DNA of 64,000 bases, from NCBI RefSeq assembly GCF_040750395.1, contig NZ_JBFLVD010000025.1, forward strand, positions 62,001-126,000, written 5' to 3'. Under the pieces are notes generated by a model. That model was given only the letters and a program-made list of their open reading frames with translations. It was not told the DNA's origin and made no database searches. Below are positions 1 to 9,123 of the stretch, piece after piece; the first letter of the stretch is position 1, and each line of letters starts with the position of its first letter. Origin of the DNA: Scandinavium sp002470465 (lineage in GTDB: Bacteria > Pseudomonadota > Gammaproteobacteria > Enterobacterales > Enterobacteriaceae). The translations under genes were made by a program, and so were the position numbers.

Positions 1-525
1 CAGGCCGATCCCGGCGCAGATGCTGAGCAGGCTGAAAAACTTCGCTCATCGCCAAAAGATCGGGCCGAAAACCTGATGATTGTCGATTTGATGCGCAACG
101 ATATTGGCCGCGTGGCGGTACCCGGTAGCGTGCGAGTACCGGAGCTCTTCGTGGTTGAGCCGTTCCCGGCAGTGCATCATCTGGTGAGTACGATTACCGC
201 CAAACTGCCGGAATCGCTCCACGCCACCGATCTGCTGCGCGCGGCGTTTCCCGGCGGCTCCATCACCGGCGCGCCTAAGGTCCGGGCGATGGAAATCATC
301 GATGAACTCGAGCCCCATCGCCGCAATGCCTGGTGTGGCAGCATTGGCTATATCAGCCTGTGCGGCAATATGGACACCAGCATCACCATTCGTACGCTGA
401 CGGCAACAGGCGGCAGAATCGTCTGTTCCGCGGGCGGCGGCATTGTGGCTGACAGCGACGAGCAGGCGGAATATCAGGAAACTTTTGATAAAGTGAACCG
501 CATTTTGCAGCAACTGGAGTCGTAA
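1..525 (+). CDS. pabB: Aminodeoxychorismate synthase component I, 3' part
   Basis: PabB turns chorismate plus PabA-derived ammonia into 4-amino-4-deoxychorismate for folate synthesis in the cytoplasm. Only the last 174 codons are in the window; the reading frame is open from base 1, so the gene begins upstream. The visible part is the chorismate-binding fold: ENLMIVDLMRNDIGR, then PGGSITGAPK, whose lysine is the covalent active-site residue of PabB-type enzymes, then the CGSIGYIS strand. It ends three bases before nudL, and the two are probably co-transcribed. The assignment rests on family motifs and on the pabB-nudL-sdaA order. Confidence 0.95.
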   Translation, partial: QADPGADAEQAEKLRSSPKDRAENLMIVDLMRNDIGRVAVPGSVRVPELFVVEPFPAVHHLVSTITAKLPESLHATDLLRAAFPGGSITGAPKVRAMEIIDELEPHRRNAWCGSIGYISLCGNMDTSITIRTLTATGGRIVCSAGGGIVADSDEQAEYQETFDKVNRILQQLES

Positions 526-528
526 CCG

Positions 529-1107
529 ATGGCACACCCGGACCTTAAGCTTGACGATTTTATCTCCCGCTTTCAGCTTCTGCGCCCACAGCCAACGAAA
601 GCCTCGCTAAATCAGCGCAAAGCCGCGGTGCTGATCCCAATAGTGCGTCGTGAGGTACCGGGCCTGCTGCTGACCAAACGCTCCTCGCAGCTGCGCAAGC
701 ATGCCGGACAGGTTGCCTTTCCCGGCGGAGCCGTTGACAGCGGTGACGCCTCCCTGATCGCAGCTGCCCTGCGCGAGGCGCAGGAAGAAGTGGCGATTCC
801 CCCGGAATCGGTTGAAATCCTTGGCGTACTGCCACCCGTAGACAGCGTGACGGGTTTTCAGGTGACCCCCGTCGTCGGCATTATTCCGCCCGATTTGCAC
901 TATCACGCCAGCGTCGATGAAGTTTCTGCCGTCTTCGAAATGCCGCTGGCCGAAGCCCTGCGCCTTGGGCGCTATCATCCGCTCGATATCCACCGTCGCG
1001 GTAACTCACATCGCGTCTGGCTCTCCTGGTATCAGCATTATTTTGTCTGGGGAATGACCGCCGGGATTATTCGTGAGCTGGCCGTGCAAATTGGCATGAA
1101 ACCTTAA
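529..1107 (+). CDS. nudL: Nudix hydrolase NudL (CoA pyrophosphatase-like)
   Basis: A 192-residue cytoplasmic Nudix protein. The Nudix helix begins at GGAVDSGD and continues through ALREAQEEVAI; the acidic REAQEE core for metal binding is intact, while the first conserved Glu is an Asp, as in other NudL/YeaB proteins. The UPF0035 extension typical of CoA-specific Nudix enzymes surrounds it. E. coli NudL is only a predicted CoA diphosphatase, so the substrate is inference. The ATG follows the pabB stop after three bases, which suggests translational coupling. Confidence 0.92.
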   Translation: MAHPDLKLDDFISRFQLLRPQPTKASLNQRKAAVLIPIVRREVPGLLLTKRSSQLRKHAGQVAFPGGAVDSGDASLIAAALREAQEEVAIPPESVEILGVLPPVDSVTGFQVTPVVGIIPPDLHYHASVDEVSAVFEMPLAEALRLGRYHPLDIHRRGNSHRVWLSWYQHYFVWGMTAGIIRELAVQIGMKP

Positions 1108-1281
1108 CTATACTGTGGATAACGGCTTATGCGATCCACCCCACGCTATTAGTAAAATCGGGGTGAAGCATTAGTTTAATTCATGTGAATAGTTAAGCTG
1201 CGTTACCGGTTCCCTCTTACACTATGCGCAGTTATTACATCGTTATCGGAGCTTTCCGGTAACCCTGTCAGGAGTGTTAAA

Positions 1282-2646
1282 GTGATTAGTCTATTCGACA
1301 TGTTCAAGGTGGGGATTGGCCCCTCATCTTCCCATACTGTTGGCCCAATGAAGGCCGGGAAGCAGTTCGTCGATGATCTGGTCGAAAAGGGAATGATCGA
1401 TGACGTGACCCGCGTAGCGGTTGACGTTTATGGTTCACTGTCATTGACCGGTAAAGGCCACCATACTGATATCGCCATCATTATGGGTCTGGCGGGCAAC
1501 ATGCCGGACACCGTAGATATCGACGCTATTCCGGCGTTTATTCGCGACGTGGAAACCCGCGGACGTCTGCTGCTGGCGAACGGTCGCCGCGAAGTTGATT
1601 TTCCGCAGGACGACGGCATGCGCTTTCGAAGTGACAACCTTTCGCTGCATGAGAACGGCATGTCCATTCACGCTTTCGCGGGTGATAAGGTTATCTACAG
1701 CAAAACCTACTATTCCATCGGCGGCGGTTTTATCGTCGACGAAGAGCATTTCGGCAAGGATACCAGCGGTGATGTCACCGTGCCTTACCCGTTCAACTCC
1801 GCCAAAGAGATGCTCGACTACTGCAAAGAAACCGGCCTGTCGCTCTCCGGCATGGTGATGCAGAACGAACTGGCGCTGCACAGTAAGAAAGAGATTGAAG
1901 ACTATTTTGCGAACGTGTGGCAGACCATGCAGGCCTGTATTGACCGCGGTCTGAATACGGAAGGTGTGTTGCCTGGCCCGCTGCGCGTACCGCGTCGCGC
2001 CGCTGCACTGCGCCGTATGCTGGTGAGCCAGGACAAGACTAACAGCGATCCGATGACGGTAGTCGACTGGGTCAATATGTTCGCGCTGGCGGTGAACGAA
2101 GAAAACGCCGCCGGTGGCCGCGTAGTAACGGCTCCGACCAACGGCGCCTGCGGCATCGTTCCGGCCGTGCTGGCTTATTACGATCACTTTATCGAACCCG
2201 TCAGCCCGGAAAGCTATATTCGCTACTTCCTGGCCTCCGGAGCGATCGGTGCCCTGTACAAGATGAACGCCTCTATTTCTGGTGCTGAAGTTGGCTGTCA
2301 GGGTGAAGTGGGCGTCGCTTGCTCAATGGCCGCTGCGGGTCTGGCCGAGCTGCTGGGTGCCAGCCCTGAACAGGTTTGCGTGGCGGCTGAAATCGGGATG
2401 GAACACAACCTCGGCCTGACGTGCGACCCGGTTGCCGGGCAGGTTCAGGTGCCGTGCATCGAACGTAACGCCATCGCCTCCGTGAAGGCAATTAACGCCG
2501 CGCGTATGGCAATGCGCCGCACGAGTGAGCCGCGCGTTTCGCTCGATAAGGTCATCGAAACCATGTACGAAACCGGCAAAGACATGAACGCCAAATACCG
2601 CGAAACGTCGCGGGGCGGCCTGGCCATCAAAGTACAGTGTGACTAA
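1282..2646 (+). CDS. sdaA: L-serine dehydratase 1
   Basis: Deaminates L-serine to pyruvate and ammonia using an oxygen-sensitive 4Fe-4S cluster. The 454-residue protein opens with MISLFDMFKVGIGPSSSHTV, the hallmark of the beta domain. The alpha domain carries the cluster cysteines in VGCQGEVG, LTCDPVAGQ and VPCIERN. The start is GTG with GGAG eight bases upstream. It stands alone behind a 174-base leader and ends at a strong terminator, so it is probably monocistronic. Length and motifs match E. coli SdaA (454 residues). Confidence 0.97.
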   Translation: MISLFDMFKVGIGPSSSHTVGPMKAGKQFVDDLVEKGMIDDVTRVAVDVYGSLSLTGKGHHTDIAIIMGLAGNMPDTVDIDAIPAFIRDVETRGRLLLANGRREVDFPQDDGMRFRSDNLSLHENGMSIHAFAGDKVIYSKTYYSIGGGFIVDEEHFGKDTSGDVTVPYPFNSAKEMLDYCKETGLSLSGMVMQNELALHSKKEIEDYFANVWQTMQACIDRGLNTEGVLPGPLRVPRRAAALRRMLVSQDKTNSDPMTVVDWVNMFALAVNEENAAGGRVVTAPTNGACGIVPAVLAYYDHFIEPVSPESYIRYFLASGAIGALYKMNASISGAEVGCQGEVGVACSMAAAGLAELLGASPEQVCVAAEIGMEHNLGLTCDPVAGQVQVPCIERNAIASVKAINAARMAMRRTSEPRVSLDKVIETMYETGKDMNAKYRETSRGGLAIKVQCD

Positions 2647-2653
2647 TCCCTCC

Positions 2654-2685
2654 TCGCCCATCTCCTACAGATGGGCGATTTTTTT
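2654..2685 (+). terminator. Rho-independent terminator of sdaA
   Basis: An eight-base-pair stem (TCGCCCAT/ATGGGCGA) followed by a run of seven T, eight bases after the sdaA stop. Confidence 0.9.
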
Positions 2686-2774
2686 ACCCTCCCCTCTTTT
2701 TTTATCCGCAGAGCACTACACTTGCTCTGTTGACGCTAACAATTGAGTTGGCGGTCGCCAAGTGAGCGTCAGTC

Positions 2775-4367
2775 ATGCATACAGCCCAGAATCTGATTAA
2801 GGGATACCGCCGCAAGCGAATCATCATCTCTCTGATGGTGGCGCTGATCGTTTTGCTGCTGACGTTTGGCCTGCGATTTATTTCACAGCGCGACTTAAAT
2901 CAGCTGCGCATTGATGCATACGCACGTCATGCCGTAGACAGCTTCGACAAGATTTTGATGCCGATTGCAGGCAAACGCCATGAGCTGGTCAGCCTCGTCG
3001 GTCAGCCCTGCGACAACGTTCATCTGCCGCTTCGTAAACAGGCGGCAGCCATGCAAACGCTGCGTTCCATTGCGCTGGTTAAATCCGGCGTTCTCTATTG
3101 CTCCAGCGTGTTTGGCGACCGGGACGTCGTCCTGCGTCAGCGCCAGCTTTCGCTGCCCGATCCGCAACCCAGACTGCTGCTGGCAACGGATGAAACGCTG
3201 CTTAAAAACTCCCCTATTCTTATTCAGTGGTATCCCGCCTCGCAGGACGGCGAAGATGGCGTCATGCTGACTATCAATATTCATCTGCTGAGCTCGCTGC
3301 TGCTGGAACCCCAGGAACCGATAATCCGTCGGGTGGTAGTGTCCGTTGGACACCGCTATTACAGCGAATCACAGGGCATCAGCGACACGTTTCGGCTGGC
3401 CGATGACGAGCAGATGGTCACACGTCAGTCTGAACTTTTTCCTTTCAGCATCAGCGTGACCACGCCCGGTGCGGGCATGCTCGCACTTGAAGACCTTCCT
3501 TCCCAGGCGCCGCTGGCGGTGATCCTTGCCCTGCTTTTGAGTTCCGTAGCATGGATTGCCACCGCCGGACGGCTCAGCTTTACCCGTGAAATCATCCATG
3601 GCATGGCACAGCGCGAATTTGAGCTTTATTGCCAGCCGCAGCTGGATACCCGTAGCCAGCAGTGCACCGGCGTGGAAATTCTGCTGCGCTGGAAAAACCC
3701 ACGTCTTGGCTGGATTTCACCAGAGGTTTTTATTCCTGTCGCCGAACGCGAGAACCTCATTGCACCACTGACCCGCTATGTGTTCGTGGAAACGATTCGT
3801 CAGATCGATTATTTTCCGGCCGACCCGCAGTTTCATATCAGCATTAACGTCGCCTCCAGCCATTTTTTGCAAGGAGTGCTTCTGCGCGACGTGAACCAGT
3901 ACTGGTTTACCGCTCATCCCAAACAACAGCTGGTTCTGGAAGTTACCGAACGTGACAGCCTGCAGGGCGTTGATTACCGACTTGTACGCGAGCTACACCG
4001 CAAAGGCGTGCGTCTGGCGATCGACGATTTTGGCACCGGGAACAGCGCCCTGTCGTGGCTGGAACAGCTGCGCCCCAACATCCTCAAAATCGATAAATCC
4101 TTTACCAACGCGATTGGCACCGATGCGGTGAATTCCACGGTAACGGATATTATTATTTCGCTCGGCCAACGCCTGAATATCGAGCTGGTAGCAGAAGGTG
4201 TGGAAACGCCGCAGCAGGCACATTATCTGCGTCTGCACGGCGTGCATGTTTTACAAGGATATCTTTATGCGAAGCCCATGCCGCTGGCGGAGTTTCCGCA
4301 CTGGCTGGCAGGCGGAACTCTGCCGCCGAAGAAACATAACGGGCATGTGCTGCCCGTTATTCTTTGA
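2775..4367 (+). CDS. pdeD: Cyclic-di-GMP phosphodiesterase, CSS-EAL type (PdeD/YoaD)
   Basis: A 530-residue inner-membrane phosphodiesterase predicted to cleave c-di-GMP. A TM helix lies at about residues 17-36. The periplasmic CSS domain follows, with a cysteine in GQPCDN and the CSS motif in LYCSSVFGD. A second TM segment is near 245-265, then the EAL domain: LYCQPQ, GVEILLRW, DDFGTGNSALSWL, LKIDKSF, VAEGVET and LQGYLYAKP. The signature triplet reads EIL rather than EAL, but the DDFGTG and EGVET metal and catalytic segments are intact, so activity is likely. CSS-EAL proteins in E. coli are controlled by periplasmic thiol redox. It converges on yoaE. Confidence 0.9.
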   Translation: MHTAQNLIKGYRRKRIIISLMVALIVLLLTFGLRFISQRDLNQLRIDAYARHAVDSFDKILMPIAGKRHELVSLVGQPCDNVHLPLRKQAAAMQTLRSIALVKSGVLYCSSVFGDRDVVLRQRQLSLPDPQPRLLLATDETLLKNSPILIQWYPASQDGEDGVMLTINIHLLSSLLLEPQEPIIRRVVVSVGHRYYSESQGISDTFRLADDEQMVTRQSELFPFSISVTTPGAGMLALEDLPSQAPLAVILALLLSSVAWIATAGRLSFTREIIHGMAQREFELYCQPQLDTRSQQCTGVEILLRWKNPRLGWISPEVFIPVAERENLIAPLTRYVFVETIRQIDYFPADPQFHISINVASSHFLQGVLLRDVNQYWFTAHPKQQLVLEVTERDSLQGVDYRLVRELHRKGVRLAIDDFGTGNSALSWLEQLRPNILKIDKSFTNAIGTDAVNSTVTDIIISLGQRLNIELVAEGVETPQQAHYLRLHGVHVLQGYLYAKPMPLAEFPHWLAGGTLPPKKHNGHVLPVIL

Positions 4368-4370
4368 GGA

Positions 4371-5930
4371 TTACTCTTCTTCGTCGTACAACGAAGGTTG
4401 TTTCACCACCCGAACCAGATCCACGCGGTAGTTGTTCGCTTCGACGATGGTGATGTCCAGCGGGCTCAGACTCAGCACATCGCCCACCTGGGGAATATGG
4501 CCGTTGTGGGCAATCACCCAGCCCGCCACGGTGGCAATGTCATCGTCATTGCTGAGCAGCGTGTCCAGACCCAGTGTTTGCTGTAACGCATGGAGATCCG
4601 TTCCTCCCTTCACCAGCCAGCCATCGCCGTCAGTGACGATCTCAGGCGTTTCATCGGCATCAGGGAACTCACCGGCAATGGCTTCCAGGACGTCCAGCGG
4701 CGTCACCAGCCCCTGAATCATGCCGAATTCGTCGGTGACGATCACGAAGCTTCCACGGGCACGACGCAGCACGCCAAGCAGGTTAATCGGATCCAGCGTT
4801 TCCGGCACCACAATCGCAGGCGTTGCAGAGGCCATCGCGGCAACGTCTTCACCCGCTTCGAGCGCTACCAGCATTTCTTTGGCGCGTACGATACCGATAA
4901 TTTCATCCAGTTCACCGCGACATACCGGGAACAGACTGTGCGGAGAGGAGAGCAACTGCTGGCGAATTTCATCGTCGCTGAGACTAATGTCCACCCAGCT
5001 GATTTCACCGCGTGGCGTCATGATACTGCGCAGTGAACGGGAAGCCAGGGTCAGCACGCCGTTAATCATGTAACGTTCTTCATCGGCAAACGCCCCTTCC
5101 GGCACGGGTACCGCGACCGGGTTTTCAGCATCATGCTGCACAACGGTCTGTTTGCGGCCGCCCATCAGGCGCAGGATTGCATCTGCAGTGCGGGCACGCA
5201 GCGGCACGTTCGACTGGTGCTTAATAAAGTTGCGACGGGCAATCTGATTGAACAGCTCGATGACGATCGAGAAGCCAATCGCCGCGTACAGGTAGCCTTT
5301 CGGAATATGGAAGCCAAAACCTTCCGCAACGAGGCTCAGGCCAATCATCAGCAGGAAGCTCAGACAGAGCACTACCACCGTCGGATGCTGGTTGACGAAG
5401 TTCGTCAACGGCTTCGAGGCAAGCAGCATCACGGCCATTGCGATCACGACCGCCGCCATCATCACCGGAAGATGGTTCACCATACCGACAGCCGTAATCA
5501 CCGCGTCGAGGGAGAACACCGCATCAAGCACCACAATCTGTGCCACAACCACCCAGAAACTGGCATAGCCTTTGCCGTGGCCAGCGTCATGCTGACGGTT
5601 TTCCAGCCGTTCGTGCAGCTCCGTTGTGGCTTTGAACAGCAGGAAGATACCGCCGAACAGCATGATTAAATCACGCCCCGAGAAGGCATAGTCCCAGACG
5701 CTGAACAACGGCCGGGTCAACGTCACCATCCACGAGATAACCGACAGCAGAACCAGGCGCATGACCAGCGCCAGCGACAGGCCGATCAGGCGCGCTTTAT
5801 CACGCTGCTTTGGCGGCAGCTTGTCGGCGAGAATGGCGATAAACACCAGGTTATCAATACCCAGCACAATCTCGAGGACGACCAGCGTCAGCAGGCCAGC
5901 CCAGATTGAAGGATCCATTATCAGTTCCAT
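4371..5930 (-). CDS. yoaE: TerC-family membrane protein with CBS pair and CorC domain (YoaE)
   Basis: A 519-residue protein. The N-terminal half is a TerC-type bundle of about seven TM helices (motifs EIVLGIDNLVFIAIL and VVLDAVFSLDAVITAVGM, with acidic residues inside the membrane). A linker leads to two CBS domains (about residues 300-420) and a C-terminal CorC/HlyC domain (about 440-515). It resembles E. coli YoaE, whose function is unknown; TerC proteins have been linked to manganese export. The end is only three bases from the stop of pdeD, so the two genes converge. Confidence 0.88.
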   Translation of the reverse strand: MELIMDPSIWAGLLTLVVLEIVLGIDNLVFIAILADKLPPKQRDKARLIGLSLALVMRLVLLSVISWMVTLTRPLFSVWDYAFSGRDLIMLFGGIFLLFKATTELHERLENRQHDAGHGKGYASFWVVVAQIVVLDAVFSLDAVITAVGMVNHLPVMMAAVVIAMAVMLLASKPLTNFVNQHPTVVVLCLSFLLMIGLSLVAEGFGFHIPKGYLYAAIGFSIVIELFNQIARRNFIKHQSNVPLRARTADAILRLMGGRKQTVVQHDAENPVAVPVPEGAFADEERYMINGVLTLASRSLRSIMTPRGEISWVDISLSDDEIRQQLLSSPHSLFPVCRGELDEIIGIVRAKEMLVALEAGEDVAAMASATPAIVVPETLDPINLLGVLRRARGSFVIVTDEFGMIQGLVTPLDVLEAIAGEFPDADETPEIVTDGDGWLVKGGTDLHALQQTLGLDTLLSNDDDIATVAGWVIAHNGHIPQVGDVLSLSPLDITIVEANNYRVDLVRVVKQPSLYDEEE

Positions 5931-6243
5931 GAATGACTCCTGCTAAAGGCAATGCCTGTCATCGCCCTGTCAAAAACAGACGTGACTATCTCGGTGCGGT
6001 AAAAAAGGGGTGAATGCGTGGCAGCAGCGTGCCTGAAGGGAAGCTGGCGTCGGTGACGGTCCATATTGCGGGCTATGCCCTATACTCCTGAGTGTTTAAA
6101 CGGAACGTAAACATATCAGACAGACCGGATAACTGGAAAAATATTTACGTCTTTTTGCATTCATCCGAAGGGTTTACGCGATGATTTTTTGCGCTCCAAA
6201 ATTATCGTTTCCGGATGAGTAAATTACGGATCTTCATCACATT
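5931..6243. other. yoaE/manX intergenic region, upstream half
   Basis: No ORF or RNA gene could be recognised. The stretch becomes AT-rich towards manX and must hold the yoaE promoter. TCACA at 6237-6241, just before the Mlc-type operator, could be half of a CRP site; the other half is poor. Confidence 0.4.
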
Positions 6244-6271
6244 AATTATTTTTTCACTATCTAAAATAATT
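6244..6271. promoter_or_regulatory. Mlc/NagC-type operator of the man operon
   Basis: A perfect inverted repeat, AATTATTTT (6244-6252) and AAAATAATT (6263-6271), separated by ten bases. This is the shape of the Mlc/NagC operator family, and Mlc is the known glucose-responsive repressor of manXYZ in E. coli. It lies 113 bases upstream of the manX start. Binding is inferred from the sequence. Confidence 0.75.
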
Positions 6272-6384
6272 CACGGATGTAATGAGTTATTCATCTCTAA
6301 CCCCTATCTGAATCGATTCGGTGAAAGCCAGCGGTTCATTAAACGGCAGTGGTTTTGTCGTAACGATAATAAAGGAGGTAGCAA

Positions 6385-7347
6385 GTGACGATTGCTATTG
6401 TAATAGGCACACATGGTTGGGCTGCAGAACAGCTTTTGAAAACGGCAGAAATGCTGTTGGGCGAGCAGGAAAACATCGGCTGGATCGACTTCGTTCCAGG
6501 CGAGAATGCAGAAACGCTGATCGAGAAGTACAACGCGCAGCTTGCAAAACTGGATACCAGTAAAGGCGTGCTGTTTCTCGTCGATACATGGGGTGGCAGC
6601 CCGTTCAACGCTGCAAGCCGTATTGTCGTCGATAAAGAGCATCATGAAGTTATCGCGGGCGTAAACATTCCTATGCTGGTCGAAACGCTGATGGCGCGTG
6701 ACGACAACCCAAGCTTCGACGAACTGGTGGCGCTGGCGGTCGAAACCGGCCGGGAAGGCGTGAAAGCGCTGAAGGCAAAACCGGCGGTGAAAGCAGCACC
6801 TGTGGCTGCGGCCCCGAAAGCGAACGTGCCAGCTAAACCGATGGGCCCGAATGACTACATGGTCATTGGCCTTGCGCGTATCGATGACCGTCTGATTCAC
6901 GGACAGGTTGCGACCCGCTGGACCAAAGAAACCAATGTGACCCGCATTATCGTTGTCAGCGATGAAGTTGCCGCCGACACAGTGCGTAAAACGCTGCTGA
7001 CTCAGGTTGCGCCTCCAGGCGTGACGGCACACGTGGTTGATATCGCGAAAATGATCCGCGTATACAACAACCCGCAGTATGCCGGTGAGCGCGTGATGCT
7101 GCTGTTTACTAACCCGACTGACGTCGAACGCATCGTTGAGCAGGGTGTGAAAATCACCTCCGTCAACATCGGCGGGATGGCATTCCGCCAGGGCAAAACG
7201 CAGGTCAACAACGCCATTTCGGTTGATGAGAAAGATATCGAAGCGTTCAAGAAGCTGAATGCCCGTGGCATTGAGCTCGAAGCACGTAAAGTGTCTACCG
7301 ACCAGAGACTGAAAATGATGGATTTGATTGGCAAGGTTGGCAAATAA
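6385..7347 (+). CDS. manX: Mannose PTS EIIAB component
   Basis: A 320-residue cytoplasmic phosphotransfer protein of the mannose/glucose/glucosamine PTS. The IIA domain has His10 in IGTHGWAAEQLL, which accepts phosphate from HPr. An Ala/Pro-rich linker (KPAVKAAPVAAAPKANVPAK) joins it to IIB, whose active His172 is in RIDDRLIHGQVATRW. The GTG start is chosen because AGGAGG lies eight bases upstream. The bases just inside the gene resemble the region targeted by the sRNA SgrS in E. coli. First gene of manXYZ. Confidence 0.97.
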   Translation: MTIAIVIGTHGWAAEQLLKTAEMLLGEQENIGWIDFVPGENAETLIEKYNAQLAKLDTSKGVLFLVDTWGGSPFNAASRIVVDKEHHEVIAGVNIPMLVETLMARDDNPSFDELVALAVETGREGVKALKAKPAVKAAPVAAAPKANVPAKPMGPNDYMVIGLARIDDRLIHGQVATRWTKETNVTRIIVVSDEVAADTVRKTLLTQVAPPGVTAHVVDIAKMIRVYNNPQYAGERVMLLFTNPTDVERIVEQGVKITSVNIGGMAFRQGKTQVNNAISVDEKDIEAFKKLNARGIELEARKVSTDQRLKMMDLIGKVGK

Positions 7348-7405
7348 CCTGCCCTGTCGCTCGCTGAATTTTCTCACTTAAGGCTTACGTTATAGGAGAA
7401 GTACA

Positions 7406-8203
7406 ATGGAGATTACCACTCTTCAGATTGTGCTGGTGTTCGTCGTCGCGTGTATCGCAGGTATGGAATCCGTACTCGATGAATTTCAGTTCCACCGTCC
7501 GCTGGTGGCCTGTACCCTGATTGGTGCAGTCCTCGGTGACATGAAAACCGGTATTATCATCGGTGGTACCCTGGAAATGATCGCCCTGGGCTGGATGAAC
7601 ATCGGTGCAGCCGTTGCGCCGGATGCAGCACTGGCGTCCATCATCTCTACCGTTCTGGTTATCGCGGGTCACCAAAGCATCGGTGCCGGTATCGCGCTGG
7701 CTATCCCACTGGCCGCAGCAGGCCAGGTTCTGACCATTATCGTGCGTACTATCACCGTTGCCTTCCAGCACGCGGCGGATAAAGCAGCAGATAACGGCAA
7801 CCTCACGGCCCTTTCCTGGATCCACGTATCATCCCTGTTCCTGCAGGCGATGCGTATTGCAATCCCTGCAGTTATCGTCGCTATCTCTGTCGGTACCAGC
7901 GAAGTTCAGAGCATGCTGAATGCGATCCCTGAAGTCGTGACCGGCGGTCTGAACATCGCAGGCGGCATGATCGTGGTTGTTGGTTACGCAATGGTTATCA
8001 ATATGATGCGTGCCGGCTACCTGATGCCGTTCTTCTACCTCGGCTTCGTTACCGCGGCATTCACCAACTTCAACCTGGTTGCTCTGGGTGTGATTGGTGC
8101 AGTTATGGCAATTCTGTATATCCAGCTGAGCCCGAAATACAATCGTGTTGCAGGTGGCCCGGTACAGGCTGCTAACAACGATCTCGATAACCAACTGGAC
8201 TAA
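7406..8203 (+). CDS. manY: Mannose PTS EIIC permease
   Basis: A 265-residue polytopic inner-membrane subunit that, with ManZ, forms the sugar channel. Its start (MEITTLQIVLVFVVACIAG) and the glycine-rich GAVLGDMKTGIIIGGTLEMIALGWMNIG segment are typical of mannose-family IIC proteins. It lies 58 bases after manX with AGGAG before the ATG, and three bases before manZ. In E. coli ManYZ also serves phage lambda DNA entry and several class II bacteriocins. Confidence 0.97.
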   Translation: MEITTLQIVLVFVVACIAGMESVLDEFQFHRPLVACTLIGAVLGDMKTGIIIGGTLEMIALGWMNIGAAVAPDAALASIISTVLVIAGHQSIGAGIALAIPLAAAGQVLTIIVRTITVAFQHAADKAADNGNLTALSWIHVSSLFLQAMRIAIPAVIVAISVGTSEVQSMLNAIPEVVTGGLNIAGGMIVVVGYAMVINMMRAGYLMPFFYLGFVTAAFTNFNLVALGVIGAVMAILYIQLSPKYNRVAGGPVQAANNDLDNQLD

Positions 8204-8206
8204 CAG

Positions 8207-9067
8207 GTGAGCGAAATGGTTGATATGACAAAAACGACTCCTGAGAAAAAACTGACTCAGAGCGATATCCGTGGCGTGTTCATTCGTTCTAACCTTTTCC
8301 AGGGCTCATGGAACTTCGAACGTATGCAGGCGCTGGGCTTCTGCTTCTCCATGGTGCCGGCTATCAAACGCCTGTATCCGGAAAACAACGAAGCGCGTCG
8401 TCAGGCAATTAAGCGTCACCTGGAATTCTTTAACACCCATCCGTACGTTGCCGCGCCGGTTCTCGGCGTAACACTCGCGATGGAAGAGCAGCGTGCTAAC
8501 GGCGCAGAGATTGACGATGGTGCCATAAACGGTATCAAAGTCGGTCTGATGGGTCCGCTGGCTGGCGTGGGTGACCCTATCTTCTGGGGTACCGTGCGTC
8601 CGGTCTTCGCCGCGCTCGGTGCGGGTATCGCGATGAGCGGTAGCCTGCTCGGTCCTCTGCTGTTCTTCATCCTCTTCAACGTTGTCCGTCTGGCAACCCG
8701 TTACTACGGGGTGGCTTACGGCTACCGTAAAGGTGTGGACATCGTTAAAGATATGGGCGGCGGCTTCCTGCAGAAGCTGACTGAGGGGGCGTCAATCCTC
8801 GGCCTGTTTGTCATGGGGGCCCTGGTTAACAAGTGGACGCACGTGAACATTCCGCTGGTGGTGTCGACCATCACCGGCCAAGATGGGCAAACTCGTGTGA
8901 CCACCGTGCAGACTATCCTTGACCAGCTGATGCCGGGCCTGGTGCCGCTGCTGCTGACCTTCGCCTGCATGTGGCTGCTGCGTAAGAAAGTGAACCCGCT
9001 GTGGATTATCGTTGGCTTCTTCATCATCGGTATCGCGGGCTATGCTGTAGGCCTGTTGGGTCTGTAA
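8207..9067 (+). CDS. manZ: Mannose PTS EIID permease
   Basis: A 286-residue IID subunit, nearly collinear with E. coli ManZ (283-286 residues). Motifs include LTQSDIRGVF, QGSWNFERMQALGF and the conserved GLMGPLAGVGDPIFWGT loop. One main TM segment near the C terminus (PLWIIVGFFIIGIAGY) follows a long membrane-associated region. The GTG start three bases after the manY stop points to coupled translation. The operon ends at a strong hairpin. Confidence 0.97.
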   Translation: MSEMVDMTKTTPEKKLTQSDIRGVFIRSNLFQGSWNFERMQALGFCFSMVPAIKRLYPENNEARRQAIKRHLEFFNTHPYVAAPVLGVTLAMEEQRANGAEIDDGAINGIKVGLMGPLAGVGDPIFWGTVRPVFAALGAGIAMSGSLLGPLLFFILFNVVRLATRYYGVAYGYRKGVDIVKDMGGGFLQKLTEGASILGLFVMGALVNKWTHVNIPLVVSTITGQDGQTRVTTVQTILDQLMPGLVPLLLTFACMWLLRKKVNPLWIIVGFFIIGIAGYAVGLLGL

Positions 9068-9080
9068 TTCTGCTGTCCAT

Positions 9081-9107
9081 AACCGGGGCCTTTTTGGCCC
9101 CGGTTTT
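9081..9107 (+). terminator. Terminator after manZ
   Basis: Stem AACCGGGGCC/GGCCCCGGTT with a short T loop and a TTTT tail, 14 bases after the manZ stop. It lies before yobD, so yobD is read by leakage or from its own promoter. Confidence 0.88.
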
Positions 9108-9123
9108 CATTTCTGGAGGGGTA

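Noticed and set aside
6304..7377. A 357-codon open frame on the minus strand opposite manX
   Set aside because: It is the shadow of a highly codon-biased gene; its translation is rich in His, Gln and Arg, has no family features, and manX is certain.
9001..9123. Longer yobD reading frame starting inside manZ
   Set aside because: It would cross the manZ terminator, and the ATG at 9124 has a good ribosome site and the family N terminus.
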